Shown here: piece after piece, positions 37,029 to 51,200 of the stretch | Layout of the letters: every line of letters starts with the position of its first letter | Position numbering within the stretch: position 1 is the first letter of the stretch | Source of the DNA: Siphlonurus alternatus | Taxonomy: Eukaryota > Arthropoda > Insecta > Ephemeroptera > Siphlonuridae | Assembly: GCA_949825025.1 (NCBI GenBank) | Contig: OX463779.1 | Location: forward strand, 45,183,520 to 45,247,519 | Length of the DNA: 64,000 nt | Direction of reading: 5' to 3' | Made by a program: the position numbers and the translations under genes | The notes under the pieces: generated by a model | The model's input: only the letters and a program-made list of their open reading frames with translations | What the model was told of the DNA's origin: nothing | Databases searched by the model: none

Positions 37029-37579
37029 AGGTAGAGATAACGCCGATCAGCTGTTCAACGTAAGTCCCTTTCCCTTTGATTAACATGTAAACCTTTGCAA
37101 ATTCACAAAAATTCTGAAATTTTTTTGAGAGGCAGATATTAGTGCCTAAAAGCCATAGAAAAAGTTTCAAAACAATTTAAAGAGCCAATTAAGCACACTA
37201 AATTTTTAGATGCTGAATTGGTTTCAGTACTTTATGTCAGTACAAAATTGTTCCAATTTCATCTTACATCCAGCACTTTTGACCTATAAAACACTTAATC
37301 CAAGTACAAATTTGGTACTGAAAAAAGAGAGTCAATATTTTGTACTTTTTTTGACTCTCTTTTTTCAGTACCAAATTTGTACTTGGAATAAGTGTTTTAT
37401 AGGTAAAAAGTGCTGGATGTAAGACGAAACTGGAAAATTTTGTACTGACTGGAGCAATTTTGTACTGACAAAAAGTACTGAAAACCAATTCAGCATCTAA
37501 AAATTTAGTGTGAGGTTTACATGATAATTGATAATCAAAGGGAACTACGTCGAACAGCTGATCGGAATTATCTCTACCT
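37029..37579. mobile_element. AGGTAGAG-family foldback MITE with distinct core
   Basis: Ends AGGTAGAGATAACGCCGATC and GATCGGAATTATCTCTACCT. The core is a second, near-perfect inverted repeat built from TTGGTACTGAAAAAAGAGAG and its complement, about 37200-37505. 551 bp. Confidence 0.8.
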
Positions 37580-38619
37580 TTAACATCATTACGAGTTGAA
37601 ATTTCCATCCCTTCAAACAATATTTTGATAAATCTCAGTTGATTGGAATGTTAGAAGTAACCATCTTGATTTTAATGAGGTTTGCAGGGGACTTTAAGCT
37701 TGCCATCAATAAGTGGCATATTTTTTTTAAGTGGGTCTCTGGAGTTTTGTAAAAAAAAAAAAAAAAAAAAAAAAATGTGTTATAAGTTTACATGTATGTA
37801 GCCTTATGGACGGAAACTGAAAATGGAGCTATTGTAAAAATACTGCCCCATTAAATTTCTCAAGGCATAAAAGCATTTTTTTTAACGTGTTTATTCTGAA
37901 AAGAACAAATATATGACAATTTACATAGACTATTATAACAATACAGCCCAAGAGTTTATTTGGAAAAATCGTAAACGGGGAACGTCAGTTTTTAGATAAT
38001 TTTAGGCAAGATGGAAAAGATGACAAAAATGTTCTAAAGCTTATTAGAAATTATTGAATTAAAATCAAGCAAAAAACATATGATTCTGATAGAACAGATT
38101 GAAATAACATATGACTCTGTAATACTCTGTATGTAACTGACAGTGATATGAATTGTCGTGCTAATTAAATTACTTTTAGTATACCAATGTTATTACAGTA
38201 TTTGCTTTTTGTCAATCAAAATGTGTTAATTTAATAAGCACGTACGAGTCACTCATCCAAAATTGGGTTTGTAGAAAAGGGAGGAAACTTCCCCTCCTCA
38301 CAAATTACTAATTTAGATGGTCAAATCCCAGGAGATCTAATCCTAATCCCCCTTCTCCTGATTGAGCTTATGGAATAAACTTATCCTGATTTTTTACCGT
38401 GCTTGACATACACAAGTATTTTTAAATTGATTATAAATTAGTACGTATGCTTTTTAATTCAATAAACTTTAATCAAATTGTTTTAAATCGTAATAACATT
38501 TTTATATATGTACTCATAATCTTTTGTAGCATTAAATACAAATACTCAAATTGTAACTCATTTATGTATAAAATAAAAGCGTAGCTTTTAAATAATCTAC
38601 TGAATCGTATTATATTATT

Positions 38620-38744
38620 AGGTCTGTTCGTAAATATAATAATCAGAAATTAACGATTTTTATTGATGAACCTTATGTTCCATGTACAGAAGGTTCATCA
38701 ATAAAATAGATTATTTCTATTTGTGTATTTATGAACAGATCTAT
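38620..38744. mobile_element. Small foldback element
   Basis: GGTCTGTTCGTAAATA and TATTTATGAACAGATC form the outer arms. TTGATGAACCTT and AAGGTTCATCAA form an inner hairpin. Confidence 0.65.
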
Positions 38745-38764
38745 AATTTTGTTTTCAAATAAAA

Positions 38765-38940
38765 ATGGGTATGACGATTCACGAAGCAGTTAGCCATCAG
38801 ATTTCTAACCACGTTTAGCTTAACCACATTTAACTATACCTGTTTTACGTGTTAAACCACCTAGTTAAACGTGGTTAAGCTAAACGTGGTTAAGCTAAAC
38901 GTGGTTAGAAACTTGGCTAACTGCTTCGTGAATCGCGGCC
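38765..38940. mobile_element. Foldback MITE, intact relative of the middle nested element
   Basis: ATTCACGAAGCAGTTAGCCA and TGGCTAACTGCTTCGTGAAT are perfect inverted ends. Inside, GCTAAACGTGGTTAAGCTAAAC shows a short tandem duplication of the arm motif. No ORF. Confidence 0.8.
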
Positions 38941-40479
38941 AATATTTCTTCACTGCAAGTTTATATTAAAAATTTAATTAAAACAAAGAGTTGTCAGTTT
39001 TAGAGATGTTAGCATAGGTCGTAAAATTCAATTTAAAGCCCTAGGTTCCCGCTATCTTTATTTTTATTCACTCCCTCATTAATTCGATCCTGAAACCCGA
39101 TCACTTACGACATCCCGGTGTAAGAAATTCAATACTGTTAGGGAGTCTCACATTCAAGCTCAGATATGATTACTTCTTTTTTACCTTCGATTTTTATTTT
39201 TCCATGCAGTTGTTGATAAACCTTTGCTTTTATTGTTTTTTTTAAATCAAATGAATTTTCCATGTTAACAATTTACATCAAATCAAGTAATTATAATTTT
39301 CAATTAATGTTTGTTTGTTTTAGATTGAGGAAAATGTTTTCATAAATTATTTCGTTTTGTTTATTATATATCGAGTTACAAATTTATCTTTTTATTATTT
39401 ATTTAATGTTAATAAATATGAAGATAGGTATAATATAAATAATTTATGAAGTTTTGTTAATATGGATAAATATTATTTTTTTGTTTGTTAATAAATATAC
39501 TGAAATATTTCCAAAAGGAACTAGAAAAAAATCAATGGAATTTTTTTCAACTCTTTTTGACACAATAGTTAAGTATGTTATTAAAAAATATCAGTCCTTT
39601 CTGAAGAGGCAAAAATTAGCCCCCCCTCCTTTCTCTAATTTAAAAAATATAAAATTAATTAAATTTTACATTATAATTAACATATCACTTCGTAAAAATA
39701 CACACAATAATAAAATGAGGATCCCAAGAACAAGAGTTTCTTTGTGTTTTAACAGGTACGAATGGTTTATCTGATTTTTATTGTAAAACAGAAGTAATGA
39801 CTACACCAAAATTATCCATTCATAAATCAATATCAAAAGAAGTTAAGAAAAATAACATTTTTTAATATTTACCGTAGGTCATGTGCAAGCAAACCCTAAA
39901 ATGAAATTTGAATATACAGCTGAAGGAATTTGCATGTTAAGATTGTCTTAATTTTGAGTTAGGTTGCCTCTTTTTTACATATATAATTCTGGGCATTATA
40001 TTTAAAATTTTCAAAATTTCAAATACTTTGAATATAATTTAAATAAATAATAAAAACTTACCTTTTTATTTGTTAATCACCAACAGCAGCAGATCTTGAT
40101 TGTAAATTTTTATCAATACTTCCAAATTTTAAGAAGTATCGCATTGCAGTACAATTAACACCAATTAAGTAATATATTAGTAGACAAATGATTATATAAA
40201 CAACTAACAATCAAACACTAATTTATTATATATAATTATATTCTTTTTTTTTTGTTTTAATAATAACGTTTATATTCTTTTTAATTTCTTTTCACTTCAC
40301 TTTTTTAAATATATAAAATTCTAGAAAAATTATAATCATAATGATTATCTTCCTTTTTTTTATACTAGAAATACTAATTTATTATATATTTTCATAATAA
40401 TGACATTTTATATATATGTTACTTTATTAAATGTCTAAATAAAATAACAAAAAAAGTATCGTACGCCACTTTTACACTT
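38941..40479. other. AT-rich intergenic DNA
   Basis: Nothing recognised. The longest frame (39454-39774) has the composition of translated AT-rich noise. Confidence 0.5.
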
Positions 40480-41450
40480 TTGTTTCTACTGTAGAAATAG
40501 AGTGACGAGAAAGAGTGAAGTTATTCCTTCTTACTTTCCAGCAGCAGCAGCAGCAGCTGTGTCCTCTCGAGGCAGAGTTGTGCCAGTGTGCTTGCCCATA
40601 AATACGTCACACCAGACTGCTATAGTTTCGACATGCGCAATGAAACGAAGTACGCTAGGCGCATGGGTGTAGAAGTGTTATAGATATCTTATAGCTAGCA
40701 GTCTGCACACAGTATTTCCATGTCCTTCTCTTCTACCAGCGCCCTTCGCTTCTGGCTCTATACCTTACACCAGTAGCAATATAGTTGCAGGGCAAGAATA
40801 TATATATATATATCTAGCTCTAGACCTTGTAGCAAAACACACTTGCACAGTCAAGACATAGAAGGAGTTCTATAAGCATATAAGATCTGCTGTACTATAT
40901 ACTCATACATAGAGAACCAACCCTATAGTATACATCGATCGGTGGTGGTGGTGGTGGTGGTACTAGTAGTAGTATATAGAGAAGAGACCGTCCGTCGGTC
41001 TTTTTCGGGCAGTAGCAAGCAACCAGGCAAGTTGTAGGAGGTCCTTCTCCTCCTTCTTCTTCTTCCCCGCGGCGAATACATGCAACCCACCTAAGTATAG
41101 AGTCGACCTGCTGTGTGTAGCCAAGAGTTTTCTCTTCGTTTTCCCTTAGCAGTCTTGCCTACTTGCTTACTTGGGCGGCGTTAGGCTATTTATCACACGC
41201 TTCCCTCTCCACGCACTGATTTCCTATGGGAGTAACACTCTCCACTATAACATCAACCCCCCTCTGGCTTCTTCCAAAATCCCCCTCCCCTACTTTTCTT
41301 TTGCTTACTATCCCACTCTCTCGCTTGCCTTATTTTCATCATGCTTTTCTGTACTATATACATGTAAATAGGTTTATATTCAACTTGACATAATCCTTAC
41401 GCGTTAAGTGCTCCCTTTGCTCAATACATAGCACTCACATTCGTTTTTCC
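40480..41450. other. GC-richer stretch without recognisable gene
   Basis: Holds (CAG)n near 40541, (GGT)n near 40942-40961, and pyrimidine-rich runs at 41040-41070 and 41270-41340. Base composition differs from the AT-rich flanks. It may be a regulatory island or an untranslated exon; there is no convincing coding frame. Confidence 0.3.
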
Positions 41451-42019
41451 TTTCTCTTTTTATATATATTTATATTTTTTTTCATGAAACTATATTGAAT
41501 TTGAATCTAAAAAGCAACAAGTGAAAAAAAAATAAATTAGTTTTGATTTTTTTTAATCTTTTTTTTTCTTTATTTAAAAAATAGAGTATTCAGTGTTAAA
41601 AAATCTTTCAGTAATCTCATCTCATTAATGTAAATTAAAATTAACTTTACCTACCCACTCCACTTGTTTAATTTTCTGGAGTTTTTCTTCAGGCCTTTTT
41701 TTCTCTAGTTCGTATAATAGTGTAATGGCAAGCTCATTATTTTGAATTCCGTCTCATTCTTTCCTTCCTTAGTTTCTTTCTTTCTTTCTCCTTTTTTTTT
41801 ATTTTTTACTTTTAAAAAAATTCCTTTTTTCCCATTTCCCTTCTATTTTGACCTCTAATGGCCTCTAAGGTTCTGTAACCTCAACAACAGATTTCCCACC
41901 CTCCGGACATCATTTTCTCAATCGCTCGAGCTTGCAGCAATCTACGGGAAGATCGCTCTTTTATTCTCGTCGACACTATGTAAGAACGAAAATGAGAGCG
42001 AGCTAGACGTTGTGGAGAG

Positions 42020-42021
<2 letters not shown>

Positions 42022-42089
<68 letters not shown>
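42022..42089. repeat. (AG)n microsatellite
   Basis: About 33 GA units, in a GC-richer local context with CpGs on both sides (41900-42300). Confidence 0.95.
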
Positions 42090-42093
<4 letters not shown>

Positions 42094-43324
42094 TGCAATT
42101 GCTCAAAGGCATCACCAGTCTTTAAAGTGTTGGTGTGTCATGAATGCGTTGCTTAGCAACGGAACTCGCGATCGCAATCTCTCAACTCGCTAAGGGCTAT
42201 GGTTCATAGCCCCGTGCTTCTATGCAACCCATCTCATCGTTCAGTCGTGCGGGTTGCGTCAAACACACGCCACAGGGGTTTAAAACGTTTCGAACTAAAA
42301 TAAATCGCAGTATTATTTGTCTATATATCAATATATATAGCAAAAATGATTAGCTGTTTAAATAAATTTTATTATAAATCTTAACTTAAATAAATATCAT
42401 AAATAAACTAATCATATTTGCTTAGTTTAATACTTTATTTGCATAAATTTTATGGAAGTATAAGAAGTATATACTATAGAGAGGGAGAAATTATGCAAAC
42501 TGATATTATATTCAATTGCTATAAAGTATTCTTTGTTTTAGATTAAGAGCCAATTAAATTATTAGGTCTATGAAATAGGATTAAATAAAAATTTACAAGT
42601 CAAAAGAATAATAATAATGGCAATTAAACTCAGCTATAAAGACTGAAAAAAAAAGTAAATAAAATTGTTAGTTAATGGTTGACTATATTATATACTATAA
42701 AGTAATACGATAATGCAAGAAGACTTTGTATAAGGTACTGTACCAATTACTTAACTCTTTATTTGTAACTGTAATAAAAAAAATACAAAATTGTTACCCT
42801 TTTAGTATAAGAGTATATATATAATAGAAATAAGGTTTACAGCGTTCTTTTTTTTTATATAGTTTTATAAATAATTAATATGATACGATAAAAACATATA
42901 AACACATTGAATGATTATAGCTACAAGATAATTATACAGAGAGTAGAGGCTTTATAATAATGTACGTGGTTTTACTTAGCTACTGAAGGTATATGATACG
43001 TAATTCATTATAAAGTAGTACACACTTATGAGGTTAAGAAAAAAAACTCCCCCTTGATGAATTATAAATATTGACTTTTTTTTTTTTTGCTTTGAAAACA
43101 TCATAAATTAAAATTAAATATTCATTAATTTTTTTATTAAGATTAAATATATTATTGATAGATTAATTTTTAATATTTTGGTTTATTCATTTCAAATAAA
43201 ATTTTCATTAAGTAAATATAACTACCTCTTTTTTTTACATCAATACAAACACTTAAAATAATTAACAATAAAAATAATATGAACCACTAATTTTTTTTCT
43301 AAAAAAAGAAGTTACTTAAGATAA

Positions 43325-43609
43325 TGGAGGCTTAAAGTCAGCTGATTTTGCGGTGTTCTCACCGTCCTATCCAAATTTGTGTAAAAAAAAACAACAACTG
43401 GAAATTGCTGTTCTTTTTTGGCGCACTGAAGAAACTTTTTAGAGGAAAATAAATTCTTGATTCGTTATCAAAAGATCCCTAATTTGAAGGGTAGGAGATA
43501 GTTTCAAATTCATAGCTTTAAATAGTTACGGAGAAAAAAATTCAAATTTTCTAACATGGTGGCTTATGGAGAAAATTTTCCGCCGGGGAAAACTTGAAAC
43601 CTCCATTGT
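43325..43609. mobile_element. GAGGCTTCAAG-family MITE
   Basis: GGAGGCTTAAAGTCAGCTGA, GCGGTGTTCTCACCGTCC, GGTGGCTTATGGAGAAAATT and AACTTGAAACCTCC match the 23.8-kb copy in the same orientation. Confidence 0.75.
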
Positions 43610-43747
43610 GTATTTTTTGTATTTATACTTGAAATTGGCTCGCTTTAAACATGGTATCACACAATTTATATTGAAAAGAAAAAAAGTATAAGTCTCTTGA
43701 ATTTTTTTGTCTACTACATGCGTATCTGTAAAGTATGAAGAAGAATA

Positions 43748-43935
43748 AGGCCGGTCGCAGACAGAATCGCATAATTTCGCAGCGTACGATAAAAAAAATA
43801 AAAACCTATGCGATCAGGTGTACGCGCACATAGCTTCGCATCGTATGCCTTCGTATGATAAGAAATTTAGAACTGATTCTAAATGAGAAACGTACGATCG
43901 TATATTAGAAATAAGAGTCTGTGTGCGACCAGCTT
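43748..43935. mobile_element. Foldback MITE just downstream of Tsp2A
   Basis: AGGCCGGTCGCAGACAGA and TCTGTGTGCGACCAGCTT are inverted ends; GCATCGTATGCC-type CpG-rich blocks are inside. 188 bp. Confidence 0.75.
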
Positions 43936-43944
43936 TAAGCGAGG

Positions 43945-43950
43945 TTTATT
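43945..43950 (-). promoter_or_regulatory. Polyadenylation signal of Tsp2A
   Basis: AATAAA on the minus strand, 48 bases after the Tsp2A stop codon. A foldback element (43748-43935) begins about ten bases beyond it, so the element lies close to or within the cleavage region. Confidence 0.6.
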
Positions 43951-43997
43951 CACTTGAACGATGAGGAGAATGTCGAATGAATGGGTTTTGTCAAGAG

Positions 43998-45718
43998 TCA
44001 CTCTTTGAAGTGGGTGAGCGCCTTCTTCTCCTTGGTGATTGCTTTGATGAGGACTATGGTCATTACAATGTTCACCACCTGCCAACAAAAAGCACTCTTA
44101 GTACACTTCTGCTTTCTATATCATAGTACTCCATTGTTACATAATATCACAGACTATCATATAACAGTCAACTCAGATAACAAGCTATAGGTATAGGGGA
44201 TCATATCGCCGCTTTGACAAATGTTTTTAACTGAAATTTTGTTTATTTTTTTAATTTCTTTTTTAATCACTTCTACTTACTAATTATATACTACTTTGAA
44301 ACCCCGAAACTTCCGAAACCCTAAATTGAGCGTTTCAACGGGCTTTACCGGAATGGGGGCGGCCACGGCCTTGCAATCCATCCCGACATCCCGACAATTG
44401 CCTGCGACTGAAGAAAACGTGGAAACCTCAACCAGGATGGACCCTACAGCTTTTGTCAATGAACCGGAAGTGCAATGGTCCAAAGCCAGGGGAAACACAT
44501 AGTGGAGAAGCGCAACAATTTACCCCTGGGTGGGAAACCTGTTTTTGTTGAAAATGATCACCCATCCAACTACCAACCACACTCGGCGTTGCTTGACTTC
44601 GGTAATCTGACGAGACCCGGCCAAGTGCAATATATTTTTTAATTGGTTTCATGCCAAGTTAAAGTTAATCTATTTTGAATTTTCACAAGCAGAAAAAGGA
44701 TGAACAATCTTTTTGAAACCATACCATCAAGATACAATTATATTCGAAAATCAATTCCTTAATAATTGTTATAAAATGTATATATTATTAAATTATTATT
44801 CATTTTTTAAAAAATAAATGATTACAATTATTTTAATTGACATTAAGAGGTAAAAATATATTTTAACGAAAATGTTCATAATGCAGTTTGAAATTATGAC
44901 TGCATGCGCTTAAAAAAATGAATAAATGAAAAAAGAAGACCGTATTTTTCACTAAATACGGTTAAAGTAATTTATTAGAGTTAGTGTTAACCATGGTTAT
45001 TGCATGAGAAACCTGGTTATCTTCCAAGTTATATCTTTTTTGAATCTCAAACTACAATATATATATAAAAAAACATTATTTTTAAGCTATGCCAGACTCG
45101 TTTCTTCTTTATACGATGTATACCAATAATTCTGTCTGAAAATTTGCTTGTTTCCACACAAAAAATTTGTGTGCTTACGAATCTTCAATGAAACCCGTTC
45201 AAATTGTGGTTCCCAGCATAATATACTAATGTGCTAAATATAGGCACTTTAGTATATACCTAGCCGTCTCTCTATACAGACAAGCAAAAAATTGAATACT
45301 TAATATAAGTGTGGGTGTATATTTACTACATTTAGTTGACTTGTTTTTGTGTTAAATTCATTTAATAACAACAGTGTATTTCAATCAAGAGAGCTTTTTA
45401 AAGTCATTAAAATAATAAAATATTTACAAAAAAAATATTACAGGATCTCTTTCTCTCTCTTTTTTTTTCCTTCACTTTTTTACCACTTATTTGCCGTCTG
45501 AAGAGCCATCATGAAAAACGAGATCCATTATAACCGCATTCGTCAAATCACATTTGAGAGAATTTTTATTAAAATTGCAAAACGATTAAACCTTAGTAAT
45601 CTTATTATATAATAATACTTTCTATTAAAATGACATATATTTTTTATACATCACATTATAATGTAATCGTGTGGTTATGACATAAAAATTAGTTTGTAAT
45701 TTCAATCTCAGGATGATT

Positions 45719-45751
<33 letters not shown>

Positions 45752-48197
45752 CAATCAAAAATTAATTACAACAAGGAACTTTATAATAATAAACATGCAT
45801 AACATTTATTTATTTTTAAAAACCACACTGCAAATTATCAATGTTTATATAAATTTTAATTAATATTTATGTACCATTATTTTTTTGTTAAATTAATAAT
45901 ACTATAAAACTTTTTTAATATTTTACTTGCTTATAACACAATGAAATATAAATATTAATCTAAATTTTATCAGAGAGCAAAAAGAGAGAAACTCAGCAAT
46001 AGTAACAAAAAGAAAAGGGGGAAGGAGAAACAGCATTTTGCCTGAAGCAGTCTATTGATTTCGTAGTATCGGAGGTGATGTTGGCAACAAATTTATATGC
46101 AGAGTAGATGGGCAAATTGCCCCTGAGCTGTGCGGTAACGCCGAGAGACGGTGAAGGTATATAAGAGAGGGGGAGCAATTGAACGATCACATCTATACTA
46201 AGGTTCATATTTAACTTGGGTTTTATCGGAAACGTTCGGGTGTCCTTCGGCTTTGTTCGGCTAGTGAAATACTAGAGTAGTTTGGTTCACATTTAACTTG
46301 GTTTTCGTCGTATTTGTAACGTCTTCTGTCATTGGTGCGTTGTGTAACGAAGAACTTGACTAGCCGAGCCGAAGGACACCCGAGCGTTTCCGACGAAACC
46401 CAAGTTAAATATGAATCTTAGTATAGGTTGTAGGGGGTGAAGGGGGGTTACATTACCTGCAGAAGAGCTAAGGTGAGCGCCATTCCTGCCAACCATGCAG
46501 CCTTGTCCTCAAGGAAAGAAGTAAACTCCTCAACGCAGCCGTAGAAGAAAGCATTTCCTGTTACTGTATCCCGACATTCGGCAGGCAGAGGTTTCTTTAG
46601 AGCAATGTAGTCACTTGCTCCATCAGCCCCGCAGCAACCAATCTAAGAAATAATTAAGTCAGCATTCGTTTTACATATTCATCACATTTTATAGTAATTC
46701 TTAAAATTCCTGATTCAGCACAATGAAGAAAATATATAACATGCAAATTTAAAATCTTAATAAAAAAAAAAATTTTTGCTTCAAAGGTTTATTTATATTT
46801 TACATTTTTTAATATTATATAATTTTTTTTTATTAAATTTACATATTTTTTCTTTATATAATTATTTTTATCGTTATAGTTTTCAACAGATTATTGATGA
46901 AATAATTTTGTGTATATTAAGCACTTCAGTTTGTGTAAAATGGAGAGAGGGGAGGAAGGGGGGGGGGTCTCACGACACTACAAGTCATGACATGGCTGGC
47001 AACTAAGCTGAGGGGCCCACAAAATCAATTAATGTGGCACTGAGGAAAGTGATTGATGTACAAGCGGTTATTGCCTCGTGTGTGTATGTCAAACCAATGC
47101 ATGGAATATATTAACATTCTCGTTTATATGCATGCTGTTAAATCAAGATATGGTAATTATCATTTGTAAATTATATCATGCAAAGATATATTACTAAAAC
47201 ATATATCAAAATATGTTGCATAAAAAAATCTTGAGGTATAAAAAAAAACTATTTACTAGAAAAAAAGCAATAATAAATTGATATAACTTAAACGTATATA
47301 TTTTTTATGTAACAGTTGTAATATAAAATTTTCAAATTCGATGAACTTTGAACTTTATAGCCATGTATGTAGTAAATATAAAATAGTTTGCTACTCATGT
47401 GCTGTATGGTAATTTTATATATACGTACATAAATGTCCAAATTTGTCAAGTATGAAATGATATACTATCAAATTAAAATGTAACGGTATATAAAAACGTT
47501 TTTTATGCAATTAAAAAAAAGTGGTAATAAATGTATGTACTATTTTAAACGTGCATATTTAAAGACTTACTTTGATTAAATATACAGTAATTAATTTAAA
47601 TCAATGTCATATATTGAAAGCGTATGATTTTTATAGCTAAACAAATAAACAATTAACAACATTTTTAAATTAAATTAAGATAGTAAAAATGGAAATATTA
47701 TTGAAAATAAAAAGAAAAGTAAAAATATGCAATTAAATTTAATTGAAACAAGCATTATATTTGATTTTGTATAATTACTAAACGTATTTTTTTCATTTCG
47801 TATATAAATTGCACTTCTATATGTGAACAAATTTATAGAGTATATAAATATCTCATTTAAAAATATAAAATTAAATTTAATTGGTTGAATTATGTTTCAT
47901 GTTCTATCTCCTCGGTGTATATATATGCAATCGATTATATAAAATCCTTTTCCTAACGCTGAGAATTATACACTGATGTATATAGCAACTAATTATTAGA
48001 GAAGGGTAAAAAAAAGGGGGTTAAGCTCTTTGCAGAGTATGTAGGGATTACAAAAAATAAATTGAGACATAGAGAGAGCTTCGAATTAATACACGGATTT
48101 AAAAAATATATATATATATATATATATATATAGGGCTGACCGGATCTGTGCTATATTAATGCGAATTAATGGAACCGTGGGGTGATTGGTGCATGCT

Positions 48198-48265
<68 letters not shown>

Positions 48266-51200
48266 TAACCGTCTCTTGTATAACGCGCAGTTTTTCCACG
48301 GCCTTAGGGTCATAAGAGTTCATGATGAGACGACGCAGTGTGTTCCTCATTAACGGTTGGATTGCAGAGTTTCTAGTACCAAAGCTGAGCAGCACTGCAG
48401 AACCTGCTAGCATGAGGAGGAATGTCACCGCTTGTAGACCGATGAACTAAAAACAAACAAGATGCATGTTAGTGTCAACATTTTTATTTGACAGCAGCTT
48501 ACCGTGAATATTATTTGTAAACACTGAACTATATTTTGTAAACCTGATGTTTCGCTGTACATATTTATATAGTAACCGATTTGTTGAAGTTTTGATTTTA
48601 TCACTTCAATACCTGAGTCAAAATTCTCTTAGAGCTAGAGACATTTAAAGATGAAATTATACAGAAAGTTAACCAGGTTTCTTTCTAAAAACCACAATTA
48701 GTGTTATTGAGTTTTAGACTTACTTTATAGTAAGAAACCTGGATATTTTTCTTCACCCCCTAGATAACACATTTTGCACCCCATTTTACGGAGGAGCATC
48801 AAAATCATGTTGCAACGCCATGTAAAGGGACGGATTCAGCACGTGGATCTGGGAAGGAGGGAGGGGGTGCCCTATCCCGCAATGTTAAATTTTTGTTGAC
48901 AGGGGGGAGGGCGACTGGTGAGGGGTGGTAACCCTTTTAATGTATTTTGGGACTTAAGGTAGGTGGGTGCGGGCAATTGCCCCTCCCCCTCCCTTGAATC
49001 CGCGCCTGACCATGTAGGTACTGCACATGTAATCTAACACAATTCATTTGTGACGTCACTAAATCCAACTTAAGTGTTATTGTGACGTCATCACTATGAC
49101 GTTATTGTTTTTCTACAAAATGATTTGTTAACTCTAATACTTTAAATTTAAACTTTAAAATTGTTGTTAGTGTATTAAGTTGATGGAGTTGCCAGTGCAT
49201 TGTTGATATATTATAAAGTAAAAAACGTGAAGGTTTTGTCTTACAGTGACGTCACGAAGTGCATATGAGAAGATGAAGCTAGAGGCAACATGTCAGGATA
49301 TGCCAGTGTGATTAATTAAGCAGACAAATGTAAGAGACAGTAAAAAGTAATGTCACCTTTTTGTTATACCTCCCTCTTTTTTTATAAAGTAAAAAAAATC
49401 TTATACTCAGCCTCAGGGCAATTTCATTAAAGTTACATGCCTGAAGAAACCATAATTTATTTACTGACATTACTTAATTACTTGGATATAAAGAAGAAGA
49501 AAAAAAAGATGTCTATATAACATTTTCAAAGAAAAATAATTTTTTTGATTTAAATTAATTAATTTAAAATCTTGTTGTGCTTTTATAAAAACTATATGAG
49601 CATGAAATAATATCCTTAACAGATTTTCTAACTAATTTTTCATAATACATCACATGAAATAACGATACTATGAAACGTTAACTTTATATTTTAATTATTT
49701 ATTATTCTTTTCAACTTTGTATACTCACATCAGAGTAATGAAGTTTGATGGAAAAGTGCATCATGCTTCTGACTATATATAACGTTACAAAGAATCATAA
49801 TAACTTGCATTCGAGGTAAAAAGTTACACAAATAAGAGAAAAAAAGTATGTGATTTTAATTAAAAAGTAAGTTATTATTACACTGGTAAAGTACTTCAAA
49901 TATAAAAAAAGTTGGTTAAAAATTGTTACGCTGTTAATACACGGAAAAAATTATCCTATTAGTTCTTTCCCTCTTAAAAACATAATATTTTACACTGCTA
50001 TAGATATGGAAAAAATCATTCTATTTTTTTCCTTTTAAAATCAGCAATCAGCATACATAATATTTTACATTGCCACACGGGGAAAATTATTCTGTTTCTT
50101 TTTTTATTTATTTTTTTAATTCTTATAAAAACAGCATAAAGGCGGATTCACCGATACACATGGCGATTTCCAGCTTGCAACGCGAAGCGAATAATGCGCA
50201 CTTGCTGTAACATCCATTGGCGGCCATATTTGGTGTTTAAAAATTTAAAAAAAAGAGCATCGTAATTTAACGCGATATTCGCCGCTGCAACCTGGCGAAT
50301 TCACTTCCGCATGGAATTTCACAGCTTGTGTGACAAAATCGCGTCGCATCGGCGTTGTCGCCATCTGAATCCGTCTTTATACTTCACGCTGCTGCGCGGT
50401 GGGAAAAATCATCCTGTTTTTTCCCCTCTTAAAAACATCATAATACTTTATGGGAAAAATTATCCATTTTTTTTTTCTTCTTAAAAACAGCATATTATTT
50501 CACAACAGATAAAATTATCCCAGTTGTTTCTCCCTGAAACTAACGTGATAACTGACCTCAATTTGTCAGGAAGACATTGACTAAAAACTAAAATAAAACA
50601 GCTTATATATATTATAGTGCAGTCTCCTCATCTCATCGCCACAAGTGACTGCAGTGGGTCTCATAAACCACGACATAAATGTCACTAGACTAGGCTAGAG
50701 ACGTGGATTGATAGACCAGAGAAAGCCGTCCTTTTTCATAAACTTTTACATCGGTCGTGGTAACTTGCTTCAAATAAAGTGCCCATCAAAATTATTGTAC
50801 TGAAAGTTATTTCCATAGCATCTTTGGATGAAATATAAAATAATCTGGGTAGTTTAATAATCACAAAATAAGAAAGTTTAGAATTTTTTGGTGTAAATTG
50901 TATAAATTAATCAATAAAAAATACCTTTATCTCTGTTTTAATTTTTTTTATCGTTAATTACACTTTAAATTGCCGAATATGAATTGATATCATATAATAT
51001 CTGGCGCATCGGATGGTTTGATTTTCATGTAAAAATTTAACCGACAATTTCTCATTAATTTCAGTCTGGGTTGTATCGTTTTAGTATTCGTAATTATTGC
51101 ATGTCATAAAAGCAATTTCTCTTATTCATATAACGTGATATGAAACAATTTTATTGTATTTTGATGTTTTCCTATACATACATAACATAAGAAAAACAAG

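Noticed and set aside
39454..39774. 106-codon lysine/isoleucine-rich ORF
   Set aside because: The composition matches translated AT-rich DNA and there is no motif.
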